A stretch of 64,000 nucleotides of DNA from Chitinophaga sedimenti (GTDB lineage: Bacteria; Bacteroidota; Bacteroidia; Chitinophagales; Chitinophagaceae). Below are positions 1 through 9,949 of this stretch, piece by piece. How positions within the stretch are numbered: position 1 is the first letter of the stretch; every line of letters begins with the position of its first letter. The stretch covers positions 2,790,001 through 2,854,000 of the forward strand of contig NZ_JAKUKA010000001.1 of NCBI RefSeq assembly GCF_023156195.1. Reading direction: 5' to 3'. Under the pieces are notes generated by a model. The model worked only from the letters and a program-made list of their open reading frames with translations. It did no database searches and had not been told where the DNA came from. A program made the position numbers and the translations under genes.

Positions 1-2364
1 GCCCGGTACGCGCGAATAGCTGATGCCACCGTTCAGGTTCACATTGGTTTTGATCGCTTTCACGAGGATACCGTAGTTCAGGAAACCGTTCACGCTCCAG
101 TAACCATCCAGGTTCACGGGTTTGGTTAACTGCGAACCGCGTTTGAGTGTATCGTTGCTCACCACCAGCGAATCGGCGCCGCGCACTACATAAGTAGCAT
201 TGGCTACGTAGTCCTGCGTTTTCTGGAAAAACAGGTTGGCTACGAAGCTGGAGCCGTTCGATGTGTTCGCGAAGTTATAGCGGGTATTGAGGGTGTGTGA
301 GTACTGCTGGTTCAGGTCGGGGTTACCGGTTGTCCAGAACAACGGGTTACTGACATTGTACACGCCCTGCAGCTGCGTAATCGACGGCTGTGTGGTACGC
401 GCACGATAGAATAACCGGATGCTGTTGCGGTCGTCGAATTTCCAGCGCATCATGGCGTTGGGCAACACGTTCGTAAAGCTCTTCCGGGTCCGGGTAGTCA
501 TCGGGAACGTCTGGTCGCCGTTCAGTTCAGAATACTGGTAATCGGTACCCACGGACAACATTTTATCACGGTCGCCGAAACGGTAGGTTATACCGCCGTT
601 CTGGGTCATATAAGTATTGGAATATACGTTGGACAATGTTGTGTCAAACTGGGAGTATTTATTCTCTACATCATCGAACAAGTAAGCCTTTTGATCGGCG
701 TTTGTTTTAGAATACGAAGGGTTATAACTGATCTGCAACTGGCTTTTCTGCCCTATTGGTTCGGTGTACGACAAGTTAGCCGATAACTGGTAACCATCGC
801 TGTTGGGGAGCGTATGGCGGTCGCTGGAATCTGAAGGCTGCGCCACGTTGTTGGCAACATTGGTGGTATATACCTGCTGGTAAGTTTCGCCGGTGCGTTT
901 GTTTACGCCGGTAGTAACCCCAGGGTAATGGTGCGTCCGCGTTTCGCGAAAGCGTGCCTGTACAAAATATTGTTATTGAAGTTGAATCCTTTGTTTTCGT
1001 TGGTCCGGTTGTTATAGGTAAGCGAATACGCCTTTACCGGGTCATACCCCAGCGAGCCTTCGGTTAAACTGCTGCTGGTGTTATCCTCGGAAGCTGATGT
1101 TCGGCGTAATGAACAGGGTATTGAACGAGTCAATTTTATACTCCAGCCGCAGGTTGATACGGTGGTTGTAGTTTTTACTGTTGCTTTGTGCCGTTTCTTT
1201 ATAATAAGTAGATGTATCTGCACTCAGGATCGTTTGCCGGTCGGTGCTCGTCCGGTTCTCATTAATACTATTATTGAAGAAATAGCTGCCCGTTACCTGC
1301 AATTTTTTACCCCAGTTATCGGTGAAGTTAATACCGAAGGAGTTGGTTTTATTGTTACCGCTGGCATTACCGACCATGAAGTTACCGGAGTTACCCCCGC
1401 CCCAGCCACCGAAGCCGCCACCACCGCCACCGCGTCCACCACGGCCACCACCACCGCCGCGGCCACCAAATCCACCACCGCCACCGGTTACACCGAGAAT
1501 ATCCTGCATGGAAAAGTTTTGCTGGTTGATGTTGTTGGCCATGCCGATAATCGAAATCCTGCGGTCGCCGTTAAAGATGTTTACGTTGCCGCCGGCACTG
1601 TAACGCTCGTCTGTACCATACCCGGCATATAACTTACCGAACTGTGAAGCGCGCACGTTGCCATTGGTCACGATGTTGATGGTTTTATACGAGTTACCGT
1701 CATCGAAGCCCGTAAACTGTGCCTGGTCGCTCATTTTGTCGAACACCTCAATTTTGCTGATTACCTCGGCAGGCAGGTTGCGGAGGGCAAGTGTCGCATC
1801 TTCACCGAAATACTCCTTGCCATCCAGCAATACCTTGCGCACGTTTTCGCCCTGTGCTTTTACCGTACCATTCTCCACTGTGATACCCGGCATTTTCGTT
1901 ACCAGGTCTTCGCCCGTGGCATCGGGATTAGTTTTAAAAGCCGATGCGTTGTATTGTGCGGTATCGCCTTTTTGTTGCACGGGTGGCACCTGCCCTTTTA
2001 CGGTTACCGTTTTAAGATCCCGCGCACCTTCTATCATGTACTGAACGCCCATATCAGCAGAAGCCGGCTCCAGCATAAATGCCTTTGTATATTCACTAAA
2101 CCCGATAGACGTAGCCGTTAACATGATCAACTGGGGCTTCATCCCCCTGATCTCGAAGTTGCCGTCTTTATCGGTCACCGCGTTAAACTTGTAAGTAGTA
2201 TCCTGTGGGGAAGTAATCCGCACCGTTGCACCCCGCACCGGGGCCTCGCCATTCTTATTCCTGAACGTACCTTTCAGTACCAGGTCCTGCGCCTGTGCGC
2301 CGACTGATAGTAACACAAAAACGATGATCGCCGTAATCTGCCGCATAAAATTTATTGAGTACAT
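1..2364 (-). CDS. Outer-membrane beta-barrel (TonB-receptor-like) protein, 3' end outside window, frame broken twice
   Basis: Large outer-membrane protein whose C-terminus runs off the left edge. Seen: a signal peptide (MRQITAIIVFVLLSVGAQAQ, at the second Met, 2346), a carboxypeptidase-like regulatory domain with the DKDGNFEIRG stretch (about residues 25-100), a plug-like region containing KVLLDGKEYFGEDA, a Gly-rich segment around residues 292-325, then alternating beta-strand sequence to the window edge. This order matches the outer-membrane beta-barrel family related to TonB-dependent receptors that is abundant in Bacteroidota; the substrate cannot be told. The frame breaks near 1085 and again at the C4 run 918-921. 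One added base at the second site restores an open frame to base 1. I infer a working gene with sequence indels. Confidence 0.8.
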
Positions 2365-2493
2365 ACTTTATTGGACGCCACTCTTTTTAAAAACCTTCGC
2401 GCCGTCCGATATTTATTTTTAGACATATATGTTACTGGTATGAGCAAATTATAGTCCGGGCGCATTGCGTATATTGCAGGGAGGCCTTTTTAT

Positions 2494-2985
2494 ATGAAAA
2501 CATCGTCCAGACAACCCAACCAGCGATACAATGCCCCGCTTATGAGCTGGGACATCTTCCTTTCGTACTATCACCGAAACCTGCGGCTGGGCACCGACGT
2601 GCAGCAGCTGGAAAAGATGGCGGAAGAGCAGCACTGGCAGCAAACGTGGGATTACGCGCAGCTGCTGCTGGAGCAAAACAAACTGATCGTGGTAACCGAC
2701 CCGAAGCGGAAAATACTGTTTATCAGCAGCAACCTCTGGGAAATAACGGGCTATAATGCGGAACAAGTGCTACATCAACAACTGAAAAGCTTCCGCAACC
2801 CGGACAGCAGTACGGTGCTGATTGAAATGATGGGCAAAGCGATTATCGCGAAGCAACCTTTCGAAACGGCATTTGTGGCGCATTCGCAGACCGGCCGCCC
2901 TTTCCAGACGCGGTTAGAGAGCCGACCGGTGTTTAACCGGCAAGGCGAACTGGTAAATTATATTATCTTCTTAAAAGCGATATAG
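2494..2985 (+). CDS. PAS-domain protein
   Basis: Intact 163-residue protein. Residues about 60-160 form a single PAS fold: NKLIVVTDPKRKILFISSNL, then WEITGYNAEQVLHQQLKSF, then RPVFNRQGELVNYIIFLKA. There is no kinase, HTH or GGDEF domain, so it is a stand-alone sensor or adaptor. The first 60 residues are charged and probably helical. No signal peptide or membrane segment is visible, so it should be cytoplasmic. It is directly followed, without a gap, by the Cys-rich CWC gene and is probably co-transcribed with it. The ligand and partner are unknown. Confidence 0.8.
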   Translation: MKTSSRQPNQRYNAPLMSWDIFLSYYHRNLRLGTDVQQLEKMAEEQHWQQTWDYAQLLLEQNKLIVVTDPKRKILFISSNLWEITGYNAEQVLHQQLKSFRNPDSSTVLIEMMGKAIIAKQPFETAFVAHSQTGRPFQTRLESRPVFNRQGELVNYIIFLKAI

Positions 2986-3228
2986 ATGGCCTGTCACGAA
3001 ACGAAATACTGCCAGCGATGCCAAGCGCCTTTCGAATGTAAAGTGGGAAACATCCTGCAGTGCCAGTGTAATGGAATTGAATTAACGGCCGATATGCGGG
3101 AACATATCGCTAATGCCTATACGGAATGCCTGTGCCGTCAATGCCTGCTCGAAATACAGGGCGACTTCCGCAATAAACCCCGACGGGAAAAACTTTCGCG
3201 CCTGCTTTCCTTTATTAAATCGCGATAG
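2986..3228 (+). CDS. Cysteine-rich CWC family protein
   Basis: Intact 80-residue cytoplasmic protein. It has paired cysteines typical of the small Cys-rich CWC family: CQRCQAPFEC near the N-terminus, CQCNG around residue 27, and CLCRQCLLEIQ around residue 50. They probably bind a metal such as zinc; no function is established for the family. The ATG follows the TAG of the PAS gene immediately, which indicates one transcript. The tail is basic (NKPRREKLSRLLSFIKSR). Confidence 0.75.
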   Translation: MACHETKYCQRCQAPFECKVGNILQCQCNGIELTADMREHIANAYTECLCRQCLLEIQGDFRNKPRREKLSRLLSFIKSR

Positions 3229-3466
3229 AAACCTGCTAAAACTAGCACCCCCACCCTTAGCAAAGCCGGGATGGGGGATTTAAAAGAATATACTTACTAA
3301 CAAAAATTTGCTTTGTCGTTAACTATTCTGGTGCAAATATGCTGAAAACATCCAGCATTTACAAGCAAAATAAATATTTAAATATCTACAATTTGATACC
3401 TAAAACTGTATTATAAACTGATTGTCAAACATTAACGTAATATTTCAACTCACATTAAAATATTTA

Positions 3467-4736
3467 CTATGCTGACATTTTTTGCTGCTCAGGCAATTTA
3501 TTAACAACATATTTGTGAATTATATACATTAAAGGAATCATCACTAACATACTTCCGGCAATCACGTAGCCCAACATATCGAACCGGTCAAGGTAGCCCG
3601 ATGGCTGTTTGATCACGATCAGCCCCCAATGAGGGCCGCCACGCCGCCAGACATCTGCTGTACCGCCGAGTTGACTGCCATAAACGCTCCCCTGTCCTTC
3701 ATATCCGGCACCGCCGTCATTAATGCCGAACCGGAAATCATGCGGGACGACACGCCGAGCATCATGCACACGTTTACGATCATCACCAGCCAGATGGGGC
3801 TGATACCCAGGTGGGTATAGATCAGCACCACGACCAGCGCCAACAGCGAGCCTGCCGTAAACACATTGAACTTACCCACCTTATCGCTAAGTCTGCCAAT
3901 CAACGGGCCGCCTACCAGCGTAACGAGCCCCACCACCATGTAAATCATCGGCTGCCTGTCTACCGCAATCCCCAGGTTATGGGCAGTGAAGTCGCTGCCG
4001 AACGGCATGAGCATAAAGCCACCGGTTGCCATCAGAATCGTGGCCGTAAAAGCCCTTGTATAAGCGGGACGGCGTACCGTATTCAATAAATGCTGTAAAG
4101 GACGATGATCATCTCCCTGATGTATCTGCAAATGCGCGTTTACAGGCTTCATTTTTAAAGCGATAACGATACCGATGGGAATACATACCCCACGATCATT
4201 AAGAAAGGCGCATGCCAGTTAAACTTCGTGGCCAGCCACAAGCCGATGGGCAGCCCCATGATCTGGCTGACAGAAAAAGCCATTTGCACAAAGCCCATCA
4301 CCCGGCCGCGCACCTGCATAGGAAACAAATCCGTGATGATGGCGAAGGAAATGGACGATAACACGCCACCAAAAACACCGGTGACGATACGCGCCGCCAG
4401 GATGTATCCGAACGTGGGCGCCAGGCCGCAAAACAGTGTGCCTAGTACAAAGCCGCCATAGAAAACCAGCAGCAGCTTTTTACGATCGAACTTGTCGGCA
4501 AAGCTGGCGGATAAAAAACCGGAGATACCCGCGCTGATCGCATACGCCGACACCACCCAGCTGAAGTGCTGCGGGCTAAGATCGAGCACGGTTTTGTCCA
4601 TCAGGATGGTACCCAGCGGCGACATCACCATAAAGTCAAGCACCACGGTGAACTGGAGAAAGGCCAGTATGGTGATAATAAACACCTGGTACGGGGAAAA
4701 AATGCGTTGTTTGATTTCCGTAGTCGTCTGTTCCAT
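3467..4736 (-). CDS. MFS drug-type efflux transporter, frame broken twice
   Basis: Major facilitator of about 420 residues read through three frames. Seen: the first half starts MEQTTTEIKQRIF and contains the conserved loop ADKFDRKKLLL after helix 2; the second half contains GRLSDKVGKF and ends with helix 12 and KYVVNKLPEQQKMSA. The frames join if one base is added at the GGG run 4177-4179 and one at the C5 run 3623-3627. It lies 23 bp downstream of the TetR gene on the same strand, the usual layout for a TetR-controlled efflux pump. The substrate is not predictable. Confidence 0.82.
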
Positions 4737-4759
4737 TAGTTTGAAAGATATATAATTGA

Positions 4760-5359
4760 TTAAGGGGTGAGGGCTTTGACGGTGAGCGCCAGGGCTTCGT
4801 CCAGTTTTTCTTCGGTCAGCTGAAAGGGGCGGTCCATCCCGGCCAGGCCGCGCCCCTGCAGGTGAAACTTGATGAGGGAGTACAAAGGCGCATAGGCAAT
4901 AGCCCAGAACACCTCGGTAGACACCCCATCGACCATCTCTCCGCGTTCACGGTTAATACGCACAAAGTCCGTGAGCTCCTCCACGAAGCGTGAAGTCACC
5001 TGTTTGGCGGCCCTGGCCTGGTACGGCGAGTGACGGATCTGTTCCAGGAACTGCATGCCCAGCGGGTTTTCCAGGCAGTACCGGCTACGGTTCTGCCATT
5101 GGACTTTTAACCCCTCCCGCAGGCTCATTTCCGGTGAGAAACCTTCGAGCGTCGCGGCTTCCATTTTACGCCCTTCAGTGGCGCAAACCTGGAGGATAAG
5201 GTCGTCACGATCCTTGTAATAAATGTAGATCGTAGCTGGTGAAATACCCGCGGCTTTGGCCAGTTTTTGCATGCTGAGCCCATCCAGACCGTCTTCCACG
5301 ATCATCTTGAGCGCCGCCTGGTGCACAATGGCCTGCTTCTGTTCGTCTCTTAGCCTCAT
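4760..5359 (-). CDS. TetR/AcrR family transcriptional regulator
   Basis: Intact 199-residue regulator. The N-terminal HTH is clear (residues about 10-55: ALKMIVEDGLDGLSMQKLAK, then AAGISPATIYIYYKDRDDLI). The rest is the all-helical ligand-binding domain. It is first in an operon with the MFS transporter and very probably represses both genes. A -7 box (TATCTTTG on the minus strand, 5367-5374) lies almost at the start codon and an imperfect palindrome lies just behind it, so autorepression is likely. Confidence 0.88.
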   Translation of the reverse strand: MRLRDEQKQAIVHQAALKMIVEDGLDGLSMQKLAKAAGISPATIYIYYKDRDDLILQVCATEGRKMEAATLEGFSPEMSLREGLKVQWQNRSRYCLENPLGMQFLEQIRHSPYQARAAKQVTSRFVEELTDFVRINRERGEMVDGVSTEVFWAIAYAPLYSLIKFHLQGRGLAGMDRPFQLTEEKLDEALALTVKALTP

Positions 5360-5366
5360 AGGAGCA

Positions 5367-5374
5367 CAAAGATA
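5367..5374 (-). promoter_or_regulatory. -7 box of the tetR-MFS operon
   Basis: TATCTTTG on the minus strand matches the Bacteroidota -7 consensus TAnnTTTG. The tetR ATG follows only about 8 bases later, so the transcript leader would be almost absent. Confidence 0.55.
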
Positions 5375-5378
5375 AGTG

Positions 5379-5392
5379 AACGAACGTTCATT
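5379..5392. promoter_or_regulatory. Probable TetR operator
   Basis: AACGAACGTTCATT is an imperfect 14-bp palindrome with a perfect GAACGTTC core. It lies between the -7 box and the expected -33 region of tetR, where bound repressor would block RNA polymerase. Confidence 0.55.
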
Positions 5393-5560
5393 TATATATA
5401 AAATGGGAGGATTTTAATGTCTTTTTAAGCTGATGGTGAACAAAATGGCCTTCGGAGGGGGCTGTTTGTACGTGCACCTTGTAAGTGTAAACCTTAATCC
5501 GGATTACTAACCTGGGTGTAAACCTGTTTCCGGACGTAACACCTTTCGAAGAAGATAGCA

Positions 5561-5627
5561 TCATCCTAGGTTCATCCTAGGTTCATCCTAGGTTCAAGGT
5601 AGGTTCAAGATAGGTTCATGTACCTAT
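5561..5627. repeat. 11-bp tandem repeat array
   Basis: Three perfect copies of TCATCCTAGGT (5561-5593) are followed by two degenerate copies (TCAAGGTAGGT, TCAAGATAGGT) and a partial copy. The array lies in the 436-bp gap 5360-5795, which holds no recognisable gene. The period is close to one DNA helical turn. The rest of the gap has only the tetR control region and a GTGTAAACCT direct repeat. Confidence 0.75.
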
Positions 5628-5795
5628 ATTGAACCTATTATCAACGAAGGATAAGCGAAGGGTTAACCTAGGATGTCTAAAACATGGCCGAAGGATACAC
5701 GGGAGATGAAGCGGGAAAACAACATGTCGGCTGTGACAGAGCATGTAAAGAAAATCGCCGCCTTCATGACAACAAAAGCGGCGATCGGCGTCGGA

Positions 5796-7273
5796 CTAGA
5801 GGAGGCTGCGCAACTGCTTCCGCAACTCCACCGTTTGTGCCGGACTCACCGGTTCCTGCGGAATACGGTTCCCCTCGCGGTCGAACAGGAAATGACCCGG
5901 ATAACGGCGGGTGTTGCCGGGTACCAGTACCTGCCAGATGCGTTCGATGTTTTTGTCCATGCGCAGGTGCACCCCGGTAATGTTGTTGGTGTAAATATAA
6001 TTGCGCCACTTACCGTCCAGCTTGTCATCGTCGTTGCTCACGTAAAGAAACACCACATCCTCCCCGGCCATTTGCTTTTTCAGGGCGTGTGAATACTGCA
6101 TTTCCTGCATGCATGCGCCGCACCAGGTGCCCCAGATATCCCGGTACACCAGTTTACCGCGATAAGGCGCCAGCAACTGCGCGAGATTTTCAACAGATTT
6201 GCCGTTGTCCGCCACCCGGATAGCTTTATTGGCAATGCCTTGTTTCGTTTCTTCTTTGAGCCGCTGCAGATAGGGCAATACTTCCGACCGCGTTTTACCG
6301 TTGGGGTAATAGTTGGTAAGCAACTGGCTATAACCCGCTGCCTCTATGGCTTCACGGGCATTGCTGTGAAAGATCACGGCGTTGGCCAACAGGCGCTCGT
6401 GTTGCGGGGCCGGCATATGTTTACGGAGATATATAGCGGCGATATAGGCATCTCCGTACAACTGCTCCATCGAGCGCAGAGAATCAATCGGCGCGCCGAT
6501 ATCTTCCAGGATGATTCGCTCCGCAGCCTTCCTGTCCTTTACATACATCCGTTTTACCAAACCAAACTGCCAGTCCGCGTAAGCAGCCAGGTACCCCGCC
6601 GCTTCGGGACTCCATCCCACTTCTTCCACGGAAGGCAGGCGATTACGAACGACAAGACTATCCTCAAAAGCCTCCCACAAAGGGTTCCCCCAGGTGTTGC
6701 GGAATTCGTAACGGAGTTCGTGCAGCCGGCGTGCGTAGTGAAAATGAAGCTGGGCCTGCAACATATTCTTTTCCAGGGTCGACATTTTAGCAGCCTGCAT
6801 TACCGTGGCTACGTGTTGTTCCACGCTATCCACCATCTTCACGACCGCCTGCAGCTTTTGCACATCCACCGTATCGGGCAGTCCGGCAAACTTCGTTTCG
6901 AACCCGGGATAACCTTCCATCTCCAGCAGCCACTGGTTCGCTATGGCCCCGGAACCGGAGTAAACGGGGGCTTGCCGGGACGATATGCCACATGCAGCGG
7001 TTTGCCAGGCACCAGCATGATCCAGTGCGAGCGGGCATCGCTATAACGGAAACGCATCAACTTCGGTTGGGTGCCGGGCAGCTCAAAAGAGAAAGTACTA
7101 TCTTTTTTAAGGGGCGCGAAAGTGGAAACGGCGGGTTGAAACCATCCCATCCAGCCCGGATTTACCGCAACACTGTCGGTATTATCGGCGAATACTTTGC
7201 CGGTAAACCGGAGTTGCCCATTCGACGGCAGGTAACTGGAAAGGATCAATAACAACAACGAATAAATCTTCAT
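5796..7273 (-). CDS. TlpA-like thioredoxin-fold protein, frame broken once
   Basis: Exported protein of about 490 residues. Seen: signal peptide MKIYSLLLLILSSYLPSNGQ, an N-terminal beta-rich region, a long helical middle, and a C-terminal thioredoxin domain with the redox motif in DIWGTWCGACMQEM (about residue 380). TlpA/ResA-type proteins reduce or exchange disulfides in the periplasm, and longer Bacteroidota forms with extra N-terminal domains are common. The frame breaks at the G5 run 6966-6970; one added base joins KPP to VYSGSGAIANQWLLEM. It appears to be transcribed alone. The partner protein is unknown. Confidence 0.82.
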
Positions 7274-7352
7274 CAGGTAACATTTTAATGCAAGTATACC
7301 TGGTGAAAAAAGAGGAGCCGGTAAAAGTGACGAAGCGGGGAAAAGGTGGGAT

Positions 7353-7382
7353 AAAAAGGCCGGTGTTGTAGATACACCGGCC
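7353..7382 (-). terminator. Intrinsic terminator of the fabF-DUF2490 operon
   Basis: A perfect 9-bp stem GGCCGGTGT/ACACCGGCC with a 7-nt loop is followed on the minus strand by TTTTT. It starts 8 bp after the DUF2490 stop codon. Confidence 0.85.
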
Positions 7383-7389
7383 GTTGCAT

Positions 7390-8175
7390 TTAATTCCAGT
7401 TGAATATTGTATTGATGATCAGGCCATTGTTGCGCTGGTACACCGCCGCGCCATTCACGGGCCTTGGCTGCTGCACGATCTGGTTCAGGTAACCACCTTC
7501 CACGCTGAAGCGTTTGGAAAAGCGGTAACCAGCCAGGATACCAACGCGGTTCTGATCGAAAACATTGTTAAGGATCTGCCCGCCGAAGCCGATGAACAGC
7601 TCATCGTAAAGGCTGGCGTACAGTGTATTGTCGCCCATGGTTGGCTTATTCAGCGCCACCTGTGTCCGGAACTGGTAACGCACCCTTTGCAGGAACTGCC
7701 AGTCGGCGATCTCGCGCTTTTCATCAGCAGGCACGGCAGCGTCCAAAAGCCCCAGCCAGCGCTGCTCGTAACGGAAACGGTGGTTAAATGCCACGCGACC
7801 ATGCACATCATTGATCACAAGTTGTTCATAAATACGATGCTCCGGAAAAGGTTGCGCCGCAGCAGGCGGATAATCACCATAGGGAAAGGTTTCGATCCAG
7901 CCGTAACCAGCTAGCACGCTGATATCTTTGGTGATATTACGCTGCAACCCCACGCGCAGCAGGCTTTGCTGCCAGTTGGTAATCGTATGCGTACGACGCC
8001 ATTGATATTCTCCTAATACGGCCCATTTTTCATTCAGTTTCACCGTGTGGAACATGTTGTACCAGCCGATCGTGTTATGCGTCGTGAGCCTGTTCTGTGC
8101 TTCCGCTTCTTCAGCGGCGAACATCGCGCACAACGACGCGATGGCGTACTTAAATCCGGATAATATTTTCTTCAT
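7390..8175 (-). CDS. DUF2490 family outer-membrane protein
   Basis: Intact 261-residue protein with a signal peptide ending around EEAEAQ. The mature part alternates aromatic and polar residues as in a beta-barrel (LGEYQWRRTHTITNW, FNHRFRYEQRW, YASLYDELFIGF) and ends NTIFNWN, a typical barrel C-terminus. DUF2490 proteins are predicted outer-membrane barrels without a known function. It lies 40 bp downstream of fabF on the same strand and ahead of a strong terminator, so the two genes probably form one operon. Confidence 0.82.
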   Translation of the reverse strand: MKKILSGFKYAIASLCAMFAAEEAEAQNRLTTHNTIGWYNMFHTVKLNEKWAVLGEYQWRRTHTITNWQQSLLRVGLQRNITKDISVLAGYGWIETFPYGDYPPAAAQPFPEHRIYEQLVINDVHGRVAFNHRFRYEQRWLGLLDAAVPADEKREIADWQFLQRVRYQFRTQVALNKPTMGDNTLYASLYDELFIGFGGQILNNVFDQNRVGILAGYRFSKRFSVEGGYLNQIVQQPRPVNGAAVYQRNNGLIINTIFNWN

Positions 8176-8215
8176 GCGCTGCTTTGATTATGGCCGCAAA
8201 AATAGTGCATCCTTG

Positions 8216-9456
8216 TTACATTTTCCGGAATACCACGATACCGTTATGTCCGCCAAAGCCGAACGTATCGCTCATGGCCACGTCCACCCTGCTTTCTTCT
8301 GCTTTGTTGATCACGATATTGAGTCCCGCAGGCAATGCCGGATCAAGGTTCTCCACATTAATAGTGGGCGGGATGATGGAATGCCTGATGGCCATGACGC
8401 TCGTAATGGCTTCAATCGCGCCGGCAGCGCCCAACAGGTGACCTGTCATCGACTTGGTGGCGCTGATCTTCAGGTGCGAAGGCGCATCGCCGAAAAGCCT
8501 TGTAATGGCTTTAATTTCGGAGAGGTCACCCACCGGGGTAGACGTCGCATGTGCATTTAAGTATTGCACCTCCGCCGGCGTAAGGCCCGCATCTTTCAAT
8601 GCAAACTCCATGGCCTTTGCAGCACCGAGGCCTTCGGGATGCGTGGCGGTCATATGATAAGCATCGGCCGTCATCGCCGCACCTGCTACCTCTGCATAGA
8701 TAGTGGCGCCGCGGGCTTTCGCGTGTTCGTATTCTTCAAGAATAAGCGCACCGGCGCCCTCTCCCATCACGAATCCATCGCGGCCGGCATCAAACGGACG
8801 GCAGGCGTGCGCGGGATCGTCGTTGCGGACAGACATGGCCTTCATGGCACTAAATCCACCTACGGAAGCGGCTGTAATCGGCGCTTCAGAGCCGCCGGTA
8901 ACGATTACTTTGGCTTTGCCAAGCCGGATATAATTAAGCGCGTCCATGATGGCGGTATTGGAAGTAGAACAGGCCGATACCGTAGTATAGTTGATGCCCA
9001 TGAGCCCGTACTTCATCGAGATCATACCCGACGCCATGTTGGCAATGAGCTTCGGCACAAAGAAAGGACTGAAGCGCGGCACACGATTGCCTTCTACATA
9101 CTCCGTCACCTGTTCCTCGAACGTTTGCATGCCACCCTGGCCGCTACCCCAGATGACCCCGATATCGAACGGGTCCATTTTAGATACGTCAAGCCCGGCA
9201 TCTTTCATGGCCTGATCTGCGGCCACCAGGGCATATTGCGTAAAAAGATCGGTACGTTTTATCTCATTGCGGTCGAGTACACCTTCGGCGGAAAAACCTT
9301 TCAGCTCGCAGGCGATCTGCGTACGGAAGGCGGAAGCATCGAAGCGTGTAATGGTAGCGGCGCCGCTGACGCCGGTCACCAGGCTATTCCAGAACGTTTG
9401 CACATCGTTGCCGATGGGCGTAAGCGCCCCATTCCTGTTATGACTACTCTCTTCAT
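8216..9456 (-). CDS. fabF: Beta-ketoacyl-ACP synthase II, start codon hidden by a frameshift
   Basis: Condensing enzyme of fatty-acid synthesis that joins malonyl-ACP to acyl-ACP. Seen: the active-site Cys in TTVSACSTSNTAIMDA, the His pair in NAHATSTPVGDL and SMTGHLLGAAGAIEA, the GFGGHNG motif near the end, and full family length of about 413 residues. The apparent longer N-terminus (from 9475, MVNAYHYEESSH) is wrong. Adding one base to the C4 run 9427-9430 makes ATG at 9456 encode MKRVVITGMGALTPIGNDV, the normal FabF start. It is divergent from an HxlR regulator and probably co-transcribed with the DUF2490 gene. It is not next to acpP, so it may be a secondary copy. Confidence 0.92.
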
Positions 9457-9473
9457 AATGATAAGCATTTACC

Positions 9474-9490
9474 ACTTGTATTTTGCAAGT
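9474..9490. promoter_or_regulatory. Possible HxlR operator between fabF and the hxlR-type gene
   Basis: ACTTGTATTTTGCAAGT has 5-bp inverted ends (ACTTG/CAAGT). TTTGCAAGT recurs at 9522-9530. The site overlaps the expected start of fabF transcription. Confidence 0.4.
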
Positions 9491-9496
9491 GAGTTA

Positions 9497-9504
9497 CAAA
9501 TGTA
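9497..9504 (-). promoter_or_regulatory. -7 box of fabF
   Basis: TACATTTG on the minus strand matches TAnnTTTG. It lies about 40 bp upstream of the corrected fabF start at 9456. Confidence 0.55.
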
Positions 9505-9909
9505 ATGAAAACCGCGCTATATTTGCAAGTAGTGAAGAAAGTGAAAGATATGCGCTCTGCCTGCCCCCTCAATTTCGGGCTGGAACTGTTCGGGGACAAG
9601 TGGACCCTGCTGATCATCCGTGACCTGCTGTTATTCGGGAAGCGCCATTTTAACGAGATACTGTCATCTGAAGAAGGCATCTCCACCAACATCCTCGCAG
9701 ACCGCCTGGCGATGCTGGAGGCGGAAAAGGTGGTGAAGAAACGGAAAGACCCTGAGCATAAGCAGAAAATGGTATACAGCCTGACCGATAAAGGGCGCGA
9801 CTTACTGCCGGTGATTCTCGCCATCGGGGAATGGAGCGGGAAATATGCGGCGGAGGTGTTGCCAAGGCTGGAGGTGGTAAGAGAAATAGTGGGCGGATTA
9901 AAAGATTAA
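9505..9909 (+). CDS. HxlR family winged-helix regulator
   Basis: Intact regulator of up to 134 residues. The HxlR signature is clear: RSACPLNFGLELFGDKWTLL, then IIRDLLLFGKRHFNEIL, ISTNILADRLAMLE and MVYSLTDKGRDLLPV. The Cys in SACPL is conserved in the family, and in some members it senses electrophiles or oxidants. A good -7 box (TATATTTG, 9518-9525) lies inside the first codons, so the true start is more likely GTG at 9541 (VKDMRSACPL) or ATG at 9550. It is divergent from fabF and may control fabF and itself. Confidence 0.87.
   Translation: MKTALYLQVVKKVKDMRSACPLNFGLELFGDKWTLLIIRDLLLFGKRHFNEILSSEEGISTNILADRLAMLEAEKVVKKRKDPEHKQKMVYSLTDKGRDLLPVILAIGEWSGKYAAEVLPRLEVVREIVGGLKD
9518..9525 (+). 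promoter_or_regulatory. -7 box of the HxlR regulator
   Basis: TATATTTG matches TAnnTTTG. It lies downstream of the most upstream ATG (9505), which argues for a translation start at about 9541-9550. Confidence 0.5.
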
Positions 9910-9949
9910 ATTTTTTCGCCTTATCTTGCATACTGATAACATATCATTT

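Noticed and set aside
1078..1632. Long plus-strand frames opposite the receptor-like gene, rich in Thr/Ala and Pro
   Set aside because: They are the antisense of the Gly-rich coding segment; no domain, and the minus strand codes convincingly.
5673..6092. Plus-strand frame after the 11-bp repeats
   Set aside because: Most of it is antisense to the TlpA-like gene, including the thioredoxin domain; no recognisable protein.
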